Source: Brienomyrus brachyistius
Taxonomy: Eukaryota > Chordata > Actinopteri > Osteoglossiformes > Mormyridae
DNA length: 64,000 bases
NCBI RefSeq assembly: GCF_023856365.1
Contig: NW_026042410.1
Span: forward strand, 321,501 to 385,500
Direction: 5' to 3'
Shown: piece by piece, positions 1 to 11,331 of the stretch
How positions within the stretch are numbered: position 1 is the first letter of the stretch
Layout: each line of letters begins with the position of its first letter
Notes under the pieces: generated by a model
Database searches by the model: none
Seen by the model: only the letters and a program-made list of their open reading frames with translations
Told to the model about the DNA's origin: nothing
Translations under genes and position numbers: made by a program

Positions 1-559
1 ACCCAAAAAGGCCCTCCCCACCAAGGTGTTGTGTGTAGGTGTTGTGAGTGAATTTACATATAAAGAGTGACCCCCTGGAGTGTGAGGATCCTGAGACAGG
101 GACGGGACAGGACAGGGTGGAGACTTTTATGATCATTGTAATTCAATTCTTATCACCTTATCTTATCCTCATCACCATAGTGGTGCCAACTGGAACCCCC
201 ATTCTCTCCCTGGCTTCCCCCATGATCATAAATTCCTAACATTGTCTGCATTCAAATGATCAACCAAGAACCTTGGGACATTTTTACCACTTTTCCTTAC
301 AAAGGGAAGCCCGGTCCTGACCTCGAGGTGTCAGCCTCTCAGTCGAACTCAGCCAACTTCGAAAGAGTAACTCCCCTCGCAGTGTCTTTTATTGAGGTAC
401 ACAAACAGGATATGCAACTGACATTGAACATTGTTTGTCACCATATATGGGGTGGAAATATTCAAGCGACAGTTCTTGAGACGTGTTATTGCTCAATTAA
501 GATCAAGCTGCGGCAGGGTGTTGTTTCTAAGCGTCTAGCAAAATGATGATAAAAAAAGT
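1..559. other. No recognisable gene
   Basis: I see only short open stretches of up to 96 codons here, with no motif, splice pattern or repeat family that I recognise. The sequence is of mixed composition and ends where a degenerate LINE begins. Confidence 0.5.
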
Positions 560-1065
560 ACATATTTCTCTAACACGATACTCCCAATGATTTTCTCACC
601 TGTCATCACTATCTGTTGTAGGGACTTGTGATCTGAGGCGACACAGTTCTCAAAGCAGACCGTGATGCAGCTGCTCAGGGTGCTTTCAACAGTTCCCCAA
701 TAGAGTGTGAGAATGGGAGATGGGCTTTTCTGAGCTTCCGTGGAGAGTAGAGGTGCTGCTGTGCTTTCCTTACTATGGAGCTGATGTTGAAGGACCTGGT
801 GAGATTCTCCGCCAGATGGACAACAAGGAATCTGGTACTCTCTACGATCTCCACAGATGAGCCATCGATGTGCAGCAGAGAGTGGTCACTCTGTGTTTTG
901 TGTTCTTCTAACGTCAACAACCATCTCTTTGGTCAACATTCAGAGACAGGTTGTTGGCTCTGCAGCAGTCCGATAGTCATCACACTTCCTCTTTGTATGC
1001 TGAGTCACCGTTTTTATTGATGAGACCCACAACAGTCTTGTCATCTGCCTGATGTTGATGATGGA
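560..1065 (-). mobile_element. Degenerate L2/CR1-type LINE fragment (reverse transcriptase C-terminal part)
   Basis: Read on the minus strand, the translation contains QADDKTVVGLINKN, a decayed form of the reverse transcriptase active-site block (normally FADDT), near 1045. About 40 codons further on comes an ANNLSLNVDQ-like stretch, then LHIDGSSVEIVESTRFL and, in another frame, LYWGTVESTLSSCIT. These blocks occur in this order in fish L2/CR1-like non-LTR retrotransposons, where they follow the RT palm. Stops and frame changes separate them, so the copy is dead. The 5' part of the element (endonuclease and RT fingers) is absent. Confidence 0.75.
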
Positions 1066-1145
1066 ATTCGAAATGTGCATTGCTGCTCAGTTGTGAGTCA
1101 TCGGAGTTAACAGCAGTGGGCTGAGCATAAAGTCCTGGGTTCCTG

Positions 1146-1683
1146 CTACAGCGTCTGAGCAGTTGCCTTCGTCGCCCATAGCTCCTGCGCAGCCCGAGCA
1201 GCCGCCTCCGCTGCCCCCTGCGGCCCCAGAGCCCGAGCAGCCGCCGCCTGCTTTGCCCGTAGCTCCTGAGCAGCCGCCTCCGCTGCCCCCTGCGGCCCCA
1301 GAGCCCACGCCCGAGGCGCTCCCTCCGCCTCAAATGACTGTGCCCCCTGGGGCTCTTGTTCCTGGCCCCACTCCTGTCCCTGACCCAGCTCCAGACTTTC
1401 CTGCCCTAGTCCCCGAGGAGGTCCCGGACAGTCTGACCACCGTGTGTGCCACGCCCCCTGATTATCCACGTGTGCTTCCCTGATCGTACCCAGCTGTGTC
1501 CGATTATTTTCAATCAGTCCTGTCTATTTGAGTTCATGTCTTACTAGAGTTCAGTGTCCGTCATTGAAGTCCGTCTGCGTGAGATGTTTCCTGCACCCCG
1601 TGTTCCTAATAAATCCCCGTATCCTGCCTGCCTTGCCTGTTTCCTGCCCGTCCGCCGCTCCCGTTAAATGGCGATCGTGACAC
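1146..1683 (+). mobile_element. LTR-retrotransposon 3' remnant: proline-rich tail plus LTR-like end
   Basis: A frame at 1163-1483 encodes a proline/alanine-rich stretch with internal tandem repeats of PPLPPAAPEPE type. It ends with VCATPPDYPRVLP, exactly the ending of the much longer proline-rich frame at 21704-22786. After the stop, both loci share further sequence. Here it runs on to an AATAAA near 1607 and ends at 1676-1682 with CGTGACA, an ending common in fish gypsy-type LTRs. I infer a truncated 3' end of a gypsy-like element. No gag, protease or polymerase domain is visible here, so the family assignment is tentative. Confidence 0.5.
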
Positions 1684-2079
1684 AAGGCACACGCACATCA
1701 AGTACCAATGCAGCAAATACAGATGAACAATTTAGGAGGAATACTAGTCAAAGGAAGGAAGAAAAGCAGCCCACCCTATCTCATGGTCACGGACACAAAC
1801 ATCAGGGAGTGTTATGAAGAAGACATCACACTTAACACCATTGGTTTTATGCAGTGAATTACACCAGAGAGAGTTTTTACATTCTAGCTGTGTTACGTAA
1901 CATTCCTCAGCCTTCAGGTTTTTTCCACACAATGCACGACATGCAGGGGTGCCAAACAAAACAGCGGAACTGCAGTGTAGCCAATTATTTGTTTCAGTAG
2001 TTTTAAGAAAACTAGAACATAAAATGTTTGTTTTACTTAGTCCACAAAAGAGTTTTTACCTATCTTAGTGTATTTTACA
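1684..2079. other. No recognisable gene
   Basis: A 71-codon cysteine-containing minus-strand stretch (1744-1959) is open, but it matches nothing I know and has no supporting context. Otherwise I see nothing in this interval. Confidence 0.4.
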
Positions 2080-3573
2080 TCACATACACTCTCGGTCCGT
2101 TGTGGAGTCCATCCCACTGTAGTTGGAGAATGCTGCCATCAGTCGCTTGGTGTAGCACTCGCAGGATTTACCAGGCTCCTGTTTAAACTGATGCATCATG
2201 CCCCAGTCCATGCGCAGGAGGACCAGTCTCTGAAGGGCTGTCGCATGGTGAGGCCTGTTCTGCCTGGGGTCCAGCAGGTCACTGGCAATGTCCTTCAACT
2301 CACAGTGGGCTTGCGTTCATAGTGGGGTACCGCAGGGTTCGATTTTAGGACCACTATTGTTCCTAATTTACATAAATGATATGGATACCAATATATACAG
2401 TAAACTGGTGAAATTTGCAGATGACACCAAGGTGGGTGGTGTAGCAGATACTGAATTAGTGGCTCAGCAGCTACAGCGGGATCTTGATTTAATTAGTGAC
2501 TGGGCCGATACCTGGCAGATGAAATTTAACGTCGATAAATATAAGGTACTCCATCTAGGGAGCAGAAATATAAAGTACAGGTATTTCATGGGTGTCACTG
2601 AAATAAAGGTAGCTGATCATGAGAAAGACCTTGGTGTGTATGTTGATGCTTCCATGTCCCATTCTCGCCAGTGTGGGGAAGCAATAAAAAAGGCCAATAG
2701 GATGTTGGGGTATATCTCCAGGTGTGTGGAGTTTAAGTCAAGGGAGGTAATGCTAAGATTATACAATTCCTTGGTGAGACCTCACCTAGAATATTGTGTG
2801 CAGGTTTGGTCACCATATCTTAAAAAGGACATTGTGGCCTTAGAAAAGGTGCAGCGTAGGGCCACAAAAATGATTCCTGGTCTTAGAGGAATGTCATACG
2901 AGGAACGGTTACTTGAGCTAAATCTGTTCAGTCTCAAGCAAAGGAGATTGAGGGGGGACATGATCCAGGTATATAAGATTCTAACAGGTTTGGATGCTGT
3001 TCAACCAAATAGTTACTTCAGCATTAGTTTAAATACACGAACTCGTGGCCATAGGTGGAAATTAGCGGGAGAACATTTCAAGCTGGATTTAAGGAAGCAC
3101 TTCTTTACGCAGCGTGTAGAGTATGGAATAGTCTTCCTGATAATGTAGTGCAAGCTGAATCCTTGGGTTCCTTTAAATCAGAGCTAGATAAGATTTTAAC
3201 GACTCTGAGCTATTAGTTTAGTTCTCCCCAAGCGAGCTTGATGGGCCGAATGGCCTCGTCTCGTTTGTATAGTTCTTATGTTCTTATGTTCAACTCCTTC
3301 ATCTACAGTGTCAGATGAGCAAACCTTATCTCCCCCTTGAGGATTTGGACATACCAACATAGGGGCAAGAATTTCTGCTACCTCGTCCTGCTGCCTGAGT
3401 GTTTCGCCACGGCACTTCTTCACCGAGAAGGAGGTAGAGTCGGGTGCTGAATGGTTATGATCCTCGTCTGCAGGGGGGAGAGGGGAAGGGGCAGGGGAAC
3501 CACTGGCTACTCCTCCCTCGGTGGCATAAGGAGGAAGCTGCTGTTTGGGCAGCAATGCTTGGGCAGGAGCCAT
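2080..3573 (-). pseudogene. Minus-strand reading frame split by a LINE insertion (unassigned, possibly retroelement gag-like)
   Basis: Two minus-strand open stretches flank the plus-strand LINE at 2302-3288. The upstream part (3573 down to about 3297) is proline-rich at its N-terminus. The downstream part (about 2293 down to 2080) is a 60-70 residue stretch with some resemblance to gag-type coding sequence of retroelements. The 8-bp duplication TTCAACTC on both sides of the LINE shows that they were once contiguous. The two parts are now offset by one reading frame, so the gene was broken or decayed independently of the LINE. The gag-like label is only a composition-based guess. Confidence 0.3.
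2302..3288 (+). mobile_element. 5'-truncated non-LTR retrotransposon (LINE family A), RT C-terminal half
   Basis: The open frame from about 2310 to 3148 has the classical RT blocks VPQGSILGPLLFLIYIND and FADDTK (motif C, catalytic aspartates), followed by a thumb/connection region ending RRLRGDMIQVYKILTG. This is CR1/L2/jockey-clade RT. The frame breaks near 3118 through a 4-base loss relative to the arm copies. In the next frame the usual WNSLP and LGSFKSELDKI blocks continue to about 3210. The 3' end has a short repeated GTTCTTAT tail. TTCAACTC occurs at 2294-2301 and 3289-3296 as a target-site duplication. The endonuclease and RT fingers are missing, as expected for 5' truncation on insertion. 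Confidence 0.88.
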
Positions 3574-4689
3574 ACAGTTTATTTCTGGGTATCTAATTAG
3601 CGGACACCATTAGGTCCCTTCAGGGGCTCCACAGACAAACTCATTGACAAAATAGAATTGTCACAGAAAAATTCTTTGTCACATGCTCAGTCGACATGGA
3701 CTGTGTGCTATTTACATATTTTTGGCACAAACGAAATCTCATATGCATATCGATGTATCTTTCGCACAAGTGGACCTCCATCACTTTAAAGAGGGTAAAC
3801 TCTGATCAGGAAATTTACGACGTCAGAATAAACGGATTTTTTAACAGAAGTAACTGACATGCCCTAATAAGGAAATGCATACAATCAGAATACAATATCT
3901 GTGGTTTTTAACAGTGGTAACAATCTGATAATGAAAGGAATCAGATCAACATTTCTATAGCATGTAACAGAGCTTGCTCCCCTCCAGAACTCATTGTTCC
4001 AGTAGTTATCTGAAATCATCTGCAGGAGCTATTCTTTTATTTGTATATTAAGCATAATTATTCATGAATATTATTGATTATGTTTATTTGTTTAATGTTT
4101 TTATTTATTCGTATTTATTGTTTATAATATAATGTTATATAGTATTGCAACACTTGAAACGAGAGGTACTTGCCTGCCTTAGTGATATTTACTATTGTCT
4201 AAGTGTATTCCCACCTGTAGGAGGCAGCAATGGTTGTTATTAAAGGTGCTGAGATTACGCGGCTCAGGGCTGAAGGTGCAAAGTGAAACAGTCATTGACC
4301 GTATTTGCCATGTGTGATGGTGTCTGCATATCGGCCCTTTTGCGCCAAACAAACCAGTTCAAAGTACTGTGTGTTAAAATATCATATGAATAAATCCTCT
4401 CAAGAACTAAACTCAATATCGTATCCTCATCATTCAACGCGTCTGACTTTTGCACCTCTTACCACAAGGCAGTGGATTACATGGGGAAATTACAAACAAG
4501 GAGAATTTAATCTGTTTTTCCTCTACATTGTCGTTATTCAGAATATTACAGACTATGAACAAAAACGGACAATGTAAGAAAATAAAAAAATGTGTATGAC
4601 AGAAAGCTAGAGTATTTTTGCAATGGTGAGCACTAGCTGGTTTATGTACTAGCTCACACTCAAGAAACAGCATAAATGCTACTCATACA
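3574..4689. other. No recognisable gene; AT-rich intergenic sequence
   Basis: The interval is moderately to strongly AT-rich (notably 4030-4140), with only short open stretches on either strand. I recognise no coding, RNA or mobile-element signature. Confidence 0.5.
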
Positions 4690-4917
4690 CAGTTGGGGGG
4701 CAGGGGTCAGTCCTTGTGCCTGTAATGAGGTCACCAGTTGAAACTAACCCAGCCTCAGCACGTCTGTGGGTCCTTGAGCAAGGCCCTTAACCCCCAGCTC
4801 CCTGGGCGCCCCAACAGGTAGCTGCACTTCGCGGACAACTTACTCCACAAAGAGTAAGTTGAGGGAGACATAAAAAACACAATTTCCCCACGGGGATTAA
4901 TAAAGTCCATCCATCTA
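4690..4917 (+). mobile_element. SINE-like element with ATCC tail
   Basis: The block contains the widely shared fish SINE core TGAGCAAGGCCCTTAACCCC followed by a CTGGGCGCC block. It ends in an L2-like 3' tail, TTTCCCCACGGGGATTAAT, and a short ATCCATC repeat. The tRNA-derived head is poorly preserved. It probably moved by using L2-type LINE machinery, because the tail resembles such LINE ends. Confidence 0.6.
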
Positions 4918-5367
4918 TGGAATATTATTTAGCACTATATAACGCAGAATATAAGAATTACGATTTTATAAAAAGTATGCCAAATATCCATGATATAATC
5001 ATTACAATGTAAACATTATAATGTAATCAACACAATGGAACCAACTGAGTATGTATTTGCACCTTTTGTTAGTCTGAGTTTCTGTTAGCTACTTTGTTAG
5101 TCCTGAATCTATGAATATTCACATTTTTATCGCGTATATTTTATCACTATGTAAAAGGACAAATATATTATCAACCTTTTAGTGAGACAATGTGTAAACG
5201 GCTGAAACTACCAAGGTTTACTACTGAAGGAAGGGATTCACCTGAGTTCACCAAAAGTTCATGGCTGAGTATTTTTAAAAAACCAAGTGGAGCTGCTCGC
5301 GCCACTATTATGTTCAACCGAGAGGCCAAACGGTAAAAGAAATGACTGTCAAACTTATCACCTAGGG
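4918..5367. other. No recognisable gene
   Basis: AT-rich sequence with short open stretches only. The dispersed repeat described next begins at its right end. Confidence 0.4.
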
Positions 5368-5860
5368 GTAAATATAAATCTATACAAATATCACCTGCAT
5401 GCACATTACTTCTTTTACAATAACCAACTCCTGATCCATACTGTTAGTCGTGAAAAAAATAACTATTGTGTACATAGAGGCCCTGTGTAAAAAGATAACT
5501 GCCAAGGAAAAGATCAAAAACATTTATTTCAAGGATTCAAAGTTTTTATGGTCATGTACAGTGTACAGTGCAGTTCTTATTTGATTAACTTGAATGTCTT
5601 CACAGACAAGACGATTAAACAAATAAAGCAGCGCAACATTACAGTAACTAACAACAAACAAAGCTCACGAGTACTATTACAATATTCATATCATTTATTT
5701 AAATTTAATTTTACCAAGTAAATTAATTGAAAAGCAGTTACCGCTTTACCTGCTTCTCGGGAGAAATAGCAGATATACAAACGTCATGTATGTAACTAAA
5801 ATCTTAAGCCAATAAGGGCAAAGTTGTGTCGTAATGGAGGCGGATCCAGCCTGTGCAGCC
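5368..5860 (+). repeat. Dispersed repeat D1, copy outside the palindrome
   Basis: This block of about 490 bp is clearly homologous to 33067-33552 in the left arm, same orientation, and to 37985-38470 in the right arm, inverted. It shares landmarks such as GTGTACAGTGCA and the end GGAGGCGGATCCAG. It differs from the arm copies by scattered substitutions and small indels, so it is older than the arm duplication. No coding capacity is seen. It could be a fragment of an unnamed transposon or an old segmental duplication. Confidence 0.85.
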
Positions 5861-6818
5861 TGCTAAGAGGTGCTGCCTGATGTGTCTTGCTCTCGCGGAG
5901 TTTTGGTACCATGTGACATGGTGACGTAATGCAACGGGCGATAAAAAATATAACCATGATGCATTGCGTCAGGACCAGAATGCATTGCTTTAAGCTAGCG
6001 CTGTATGTGGGTGCATGAAGTGGAAAGCACCCAATAATAAACATAACATTTTTTTAAAAATGTTTTCTTCACCGGTGCAGTGAATTTAAATAAAGAGCTA
6101 TGATGGTGCTGCAAATGGCTTTGCATAGTAGTTAGTAGTAGCATTAGCCGCTGTGTGCGGCATTAGCTTTCTACAGTCCTTACAGATGGTTCGTGTTTTG
6201 TCTGTCTCCCTTTCGCCATTTATATTTTCCGCCGGGCACCCGAAATGCTGACACACAAAAGATTCAAAAGTGTCTGGGGTATCTACTATAGTAATTTAGT
6301 CAGATGCCGACATATTTACAGCAGCTCATTTGCAGCGCATTCGTGAAACGGCTTTTCGCTCCAACGAGAAATCTCGTCATGTTGTAATATCGCGAGATCT
6401 CGTGACACGCGTTTCACTCCCACTTCTTAGTAACAGTCATGATTTGATAAAGTGACAACCTGCGTAATAATTGGTAATACATAGAGTTTGCTATTGTTCA
6501 GGCTAGCAGACTGTTATGGCTTGAGGTTAATGGTGCCTGTTACTTGTGAATTTTCACATTTGCAGGGATCTTCTGCCTCGTGAACGTGAAACGGGTAATT
6601 ATGCTAAAAGAAGAAAAAAGCAAAACTGCAATGTGTGTAAGGCTGGTGCTGATTTTTCAGTCTGAACACAGTAAAATTTATACAAATTACCTGTATTCAA
6701 ACTTGTATTCTTTATATAGTTTGGTTAATTACTATTTAAAAGTTTTATCTGCGCTCCATTGTATAACTTATATTGGAGACTTGTATGTACTTTTCGATTG
6801 GAAATGGTTAGCTGTATA
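5861..6818. other. No recognisable gene; includes CpG-containing stretches
   Basis: There is no supported reading frame. A stretch near 6330-6410 contains several TCTCG/CGAGA and CGCGAGA motifs in inverted arrangement but no gene structure that I can follow. Confidence 0.35.
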
Positions 6819-6962
6819 CAGGGGCGCCGCTAAGGGGGGGAAAGTTGGGACAATTCTAAGGGCCCACGCCCTTTAGGGGCCCCCAGAGATCTGAATGGGT
6901 GTGATAGGGGGGCCCAACCTCATATTTTGTCATAGGGCCCAAAATTGCTAGCGGCGCCCCTG
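6819..6962. mobile_element. hAT-type MITE with perfect 8-bp target duplication
   Basis: This 144-bp element has terminal inverted repeats CAGGGGCGCCGCTA at the left and its complement ending GCGGCGCCCCTG at the right. It is flanked on both sides by the direct repeat GCTGTATA (6811-6818 and 6963-6970). An 8-bp duplication with CAGGGG-type ends is diagnostic of hAT-superfamily insertion. The interior is G/C-homopolymer-rich and non-coding, so movement needed transposase supplied in trans. Confidence 0.88.
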
Positions 6963-8814
6963 GCTGTATATACTTTGAATATTTTTATGATTAATTTCTT
7001 TGTTTATTTAATTTGGCAACAGATCTGCACTTTTAGCAGTATTGCTGTCAATTTTTGTGAAAGTTGTTACTAAATAAAACAAAAGAAGCAGACTTGTGTA
7101 AATCCTATATTGGTCGTGTATTCTTCCTGTAGCGTAGTGACAGCTTTTTGTACGGAAGCCGTGAACGGCTGTGCTTGCAAATATATTTTCTTCTGAATAA
7201 TTAGAAGGATAAGCATATTTTGTCGCCGCCGCGAGATAGTCATGCCATACACAGCTCTGCTCGTTTTTGTACTGTAACCGTGTTACTTAATTTGCGAATC
7301 CATGAATTTAACGTTGACATTAAGTCAACATTGACATTGACAACGTTGACATTAAGTGTTGCACCTATCTAGTGTTTTACCGTGAAGGGCATGTTATATC
7401 TTGTCTCTAAGTCGCACTATGGTCCAGGGGAATGCTATGTCATATTAGAACATGTGTCGATGATGTGGCAATATAAATATTTTAGAATACTGTCAGTTTT
7501 AGTTTCAGAAATCCATCATTTGAGAAAAAAGGCCAGTCACGACAAATATATATGGAATATAACAACAGAGGTTAGCTGTATTTGTTTAAGTGTAAAGATG
7601 CACATAGAAACATGCATGAGCTCATCTGAGAATAAACTGAATGCAATGAAGATTTGTGACTCCTGCTGGAAAATGCGAATAGTGGCAGGGTCTTCAAGCA
7701 GTACATTTGTCTGAGAGTCAGTTAATATTAGGAAAGGCACCGATTTTTTTTCAATGGCGCTAATTATCAAGAAGGAAATGGAGTACCCCAGTACCTGGTT
7801 TACGGGCACTGGAAGCTCCAGTATCAGTCAGACTTTCATGTAAGTATATGTGTGTTTAATGACTTGTGCATGTTTCATCTTTACCAGGGGCAGAGGGGAA
7901 ACTCAATAAATAGCCTTCTCTCACACTTCCAGGCCTGCAGAACTGAGCATGTCCCCTGGTTTTGTGCATATGTCTGTAGGCTTTGAGTTTTTCCTATGGG
8001 GGCTTCAATTTCCTCCCAGAGTACAAATACGTGCAGATCAGTTGCATTGGGGAGTCCATACTGTGATGCTGAGTGGGTGTAGGAGGAGATTGAGAGATGA
8101 AACTCCGGATGATTTACTCCCTCGGCTAACTAACCAGAACAGGATCGTACCAATACCAAAATGATAAGTTTATAAATGTTTTTCACTACCCTGATTCATT
8201 CAGTTATTTCTGTTTGTTAATTCCATCCCCCAAGCAAATACATAAATAAACAAACAAATATTCAGGGGGAATGTGTCATAGGTGATAGAATCAGTGGATG
8301 AATCTAAAGAAAAAAAGTAATGATTTCTTTCTCTCCAAAACACAATGCACAAAACTCTTAAGTTAGGTAAGACATTGAAATTTTATGACAGTAGCATGAT
8401 GCAGAGGAACAACAGAAGGAAAAATCTAACTAAACCTGAGTCAACTAGGACTAATTACACTAAATTAAGTGGAACACACAAAATACCTAAAACAACTTAA
8501 TAAACAAGCAAGAAATATTACATTTGATTAACTATACTGATGCCTGAGGGAAGTTCTTGTGCATAATGCAGCAAGTATATACAGCTGCAGAGACACTACA
8601 CATAGTGCAAATAAATTAAAAAGTATACAGTACACACACTGATTCCTGAAAAATCTAAATACCATGGAATACTAATGAAATACTGATGATGATGATAATA
8701 ATAGAAATAATAATGAATTAGTTTAGGGTATTATGCAATTGACATGTACAATTAAAAAAGAAATTGCACCAGACATTTCCTGTGGCAAAGAAGGGTTGCT
8801 TTGTGCCACATTAC
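6963..8814. other. No recognisable gene
   Basis: Open stretches up to 110 codons occur on both strands, but none has a recognisable domain. A short imperfect repeat of the motif ACGTTGACATTAAGT lies near 7310-7356. Otherwise this is ordinary AT-rich intergenic sequence. Confidence 0.4.
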
Positions 8815-9010
8815 TCAAGTCAATTCACTTTATTTTGTATAGTACATTTTCATAGCCTTACATTGTCTCAAAGCACTTTACTTTGTCCCTGCCCAATTGT
8901 CCCAGTGAGCAAGATCTAGCCTGAAAAATTAGAAAGCGACATTGGCAAGGATAAACTCAGTCATAGTAAGAAACCTTTGGAGGAACCAGAGTGAAAGGGG
9001 GAGCCCATCC
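8815..9010 (+). repeat. Dispersed repeat D3 fragment
   Basis: The block ends in a run of motifs (AAACCTTTGGAGGAACCAGA then GGGGGAGCCCATCCTCC) that recurs at 18880-19020 and, inverted, at 51795-51940. The same motif order is common at the 3' side of fish interspersed elements. No coding capacity is visible and the class is uncertain. Confidence 0.6.
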
Positions 9011-9114
9011 TCCACAGGTCAGAAGTCACGTTAACAAAGTCCTGATTTATATGGTTTATATGGTTCAATTAGTTAAGTCCGGATGTAAATACAGAATAAC
9101 TGGCAGCAGGGCAC

Positions 9115-9225
9115 ACAGGAAAGACGTAAACAGGCAGGAGGGCAGGCAGGAGGGTGGCACAGGCAGGACGTAATGGGCAGGAGGGCGGGCAGGCAGGGCA
9201 GCACAGGCAGCCAGAACTGTTTTGC
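9115..9225 (+). repeat. GGCAGG-rich low-complexity tract
   Basis: Irregular tandem copies of GGCAGGAGGGCAGGCAGG-like sequence form a strongly purine-rich, G-run-containing tract. It could support G-quadruplex formation, but that is only composition-based inference. Confidence 0.7.
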
Positions 9226-9401
9226 CACTGCAGTTTGTTTTACAATTTCATCTGCATTTGTTCCCCCAAGGTATAACAGCAGCTAATTTATGAACATGCT
9301 GCTTTTCAGAAAAGAAGTTTAATTTCCAGGAGCATGACCAGTGCATACATTTAGTGTTGATGGTTCTTTGTAAAATGGATGTTCTGTACTTTTATTGATC
9401 T

Positions 9402-9470
9402 GTCCATCCATCCATCCATCCATCCATCCATCCATCCATCCATTCATCCATTTTCTAACTACTTCTGATG
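9402..9470 (-). repeat. (ATCC)n microsatellite with adjoining L2/SINE-like 3' end
   Basis: About twelve tandem CATC/ATCC units are followed by CATTTTCTAACTACTTCT. This is the usual inverted 3' end of fish SINE/L2 elements, in which the element body abuts a GGAT tail. Confidence 0.7.
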
Positions 9471-9538
9471 AAGTTCCGGGTTATGAGGTATCCTGAAGCC
9501 CAGGCAATATGGGACAAACACACACATGCACACACATA

Positions 9539-9801
9539 GGGTATACCTATCCTTATGGGGCCCGCTCATTGACTTCTATTGGATAAATGCTAACGCTAAC
9601 TATGACAATCTTAACCCCCACCCTGCCCTAACCATAACCATAAGTAACCAAGCAAAATAAAAGAGGTTTTGCATTTTTAGTTTTTCCACAGCAGTCACAG
9701 ATTTTTATAAAATAGAGTTTTCCTGGTTTTCAGTTTCGTGGTCCCCATAAGGGAAAAAAAAAACAGGTATTTATCACGCTATGGGGTAGGATAGGTATAC
9801 C
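9539..9801. mobile_element. MITE-like element with 15-bp inverted termini, inside a (CA)n tract
   Basis: The left end GGGTATACCTATCCT is matched by AGGATAGGTATACCC at the right end. A second pair of inverted motifs (CCTTATGGGG / CCCCATAAGG) lies just inside. The 263-bp interior is non-coding. It is bordered on both sides by (CA)n-type sequence, so it probably inserted into a microsatellite. The target duplication cannot be resolved against the CA background. Confidence 0.62.
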
Positions 9802-10199
9802 CGCTCGCACACACACACACAGACATGCACACAAATGGATAGATCACCACAGTTACTATGGATGTCGATCCTGCAATAATGAGACAGAACTATCATACTT
9901 AACAGGATCATATCCCTAGTTCTACATATGCATAATTATATTTAAAAAAGATCCCACGCACCTAGCACATGAGATGTTTGAACTTCTGCCCTCTGGTAAA
10001 CGTTACCGCAGTATGCATTGCAGAACAACCAGATTTAATAAGAGCTTCTAACCCCAAAGCCATCAGAATACTAAATGCTAATGAACATACGTTTATGTGA
10101 AACCCTACTCTCTCTTACTCTCTGTGCACTTTATTACCACAACTGGTATTAAGTTTACTTTTTATTTATACAGTATAGTGCAATAATATAATCACGATT

Positions 10200-10337
10200 T
10201 GTGTGTGAGTGTGCCCTGTGATGGGCTGCCCCCCATCCTGGATTGTTCCCTGCCTCGTGCCCATTCCACATTCCGGGATAGGTTCCGGACCACCCGCGAC
10301 CCAGTAGGATAAGCAGTTTGGAAAATGGATGGATGGA
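10200..10337 (+). mobile_element. 5'-truncated SINE (3' region with ATGG tail)
   Basis: The block is homologous to the 3' half of the full SINE at 32360-32722. It has CCTGTGATGGGCTG, the CCGGGATAGG motif and the final GGAAAATGGATGG tail. The tRNA-derived head is missing. Confidence 0.8.
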
Positions 10338-10545
10338 TATAACTAACATAAGACAGACATTACACCTAACAAACAATAAACACGAAATAAAGGAGTGGAT
10401 ACAAAAAAAATGTAATGCAATGACCAGATTTAACACCTGGATTATGTCCCCCCTTAGTCTCCTTTGCTCGAGGCTAAACAGATTCAGCTCAGCTAACCTC
10501 TCCTCATTAAACATTCCTCTAAGACCAGGAATCATTCTCCCAGCC
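10338..10545 (-). mobile_element. Chimeric fragment: arm sequence joined to LINE family A
   Basis: The left part (10338-10432) copies left-arm sequence 14218-14316. The right part (about 10434-10545) copies the LINE A fragment at 15664-15772, minus strand, encoding IPGLRGMFNEERLAELNLF and RRLRGDIIQV. In the arm these parts are about 1.35 kb apart. The fragment therefore looks like a deletion derivative of the arm, with an overlap of about TTTAA at the joint. Confidence 0.8.
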
Positions 10546-11331
10546 AAGCAAGCCTGAGTCCGGCTTCCACTCCCCCGATCCCCAGCAATGTTAACTTGGA
10601 AGGGCGTATTCTGTATGCACAACTGAGACAACCCAGGTGGAGCTTATCGGCTGGCAAAATTGCCTTCAGGTATCACCCACCCTAGTGAGAGTCCAAGCTA
10701 GGGCCGTTCTCAGAACTCACCCTAAACGAAGTCCTGCTCAAAAGTTGTAATGACCGCCTGAGGTACCTGTCAGCCTTGCCCGTAATGAGTCAGTGGGTGT
10801 AGCCGGGCTGACACGCTTTTGGGCATCCAATTGCTGAGAACTCCCCTTCGGTTCTGACAAACTGTACGATCACAAGCAGTGACAGCAGAGCCACAGACAA
10901 GCTCAACCAACAGAGAGCGAATGGTAAGCACCCAGCACCCGAAGGGCTCAACTGATCACATCCAAACGACTTCCTGATGGGATTGTGTACGTAACTGGTT
11001 TACTGTTGTTAATAGTGGTTGAACTTCTATGCAAGTCCCCTTGTTGGGGGAGATGGAATGAATGAAAGCATAAGGTGAAATAAAACCTAAAATAAATCAA
11101 AAAGGTTAAACGGGAATCAAACCAAATGAATTGTGTTTCTTATTCAATTGTAAACATCAATTAGTTATGCAACAATAACCTAATTGGATGTTAATGTATT
11201 GTGATCAAACTGATTTAGTCTGTGAAGTTGATTCCTGCTTTCAGGCAAGAACCTGTGTGTCCAATTATGCGTGTTGTATCACCGCAGTTGACCACCAGAG
11301 ACCCAACTCAGATGTTGTTAACCTACTATGG
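10546..11331. other. No recognisable gene
   Basis: Mixed sequence that I cannot assign, with no supported frame or RNA gene. The 46-bp satellite begins at its right end. Confidence 0.4.

Noticed and set aside
9613..9650. Telomere-like CCCTAACCATAACCATAA motifs
   Set aside because: Only a few imperfect motifs inside a MITE-like element; no TTAGGG array.
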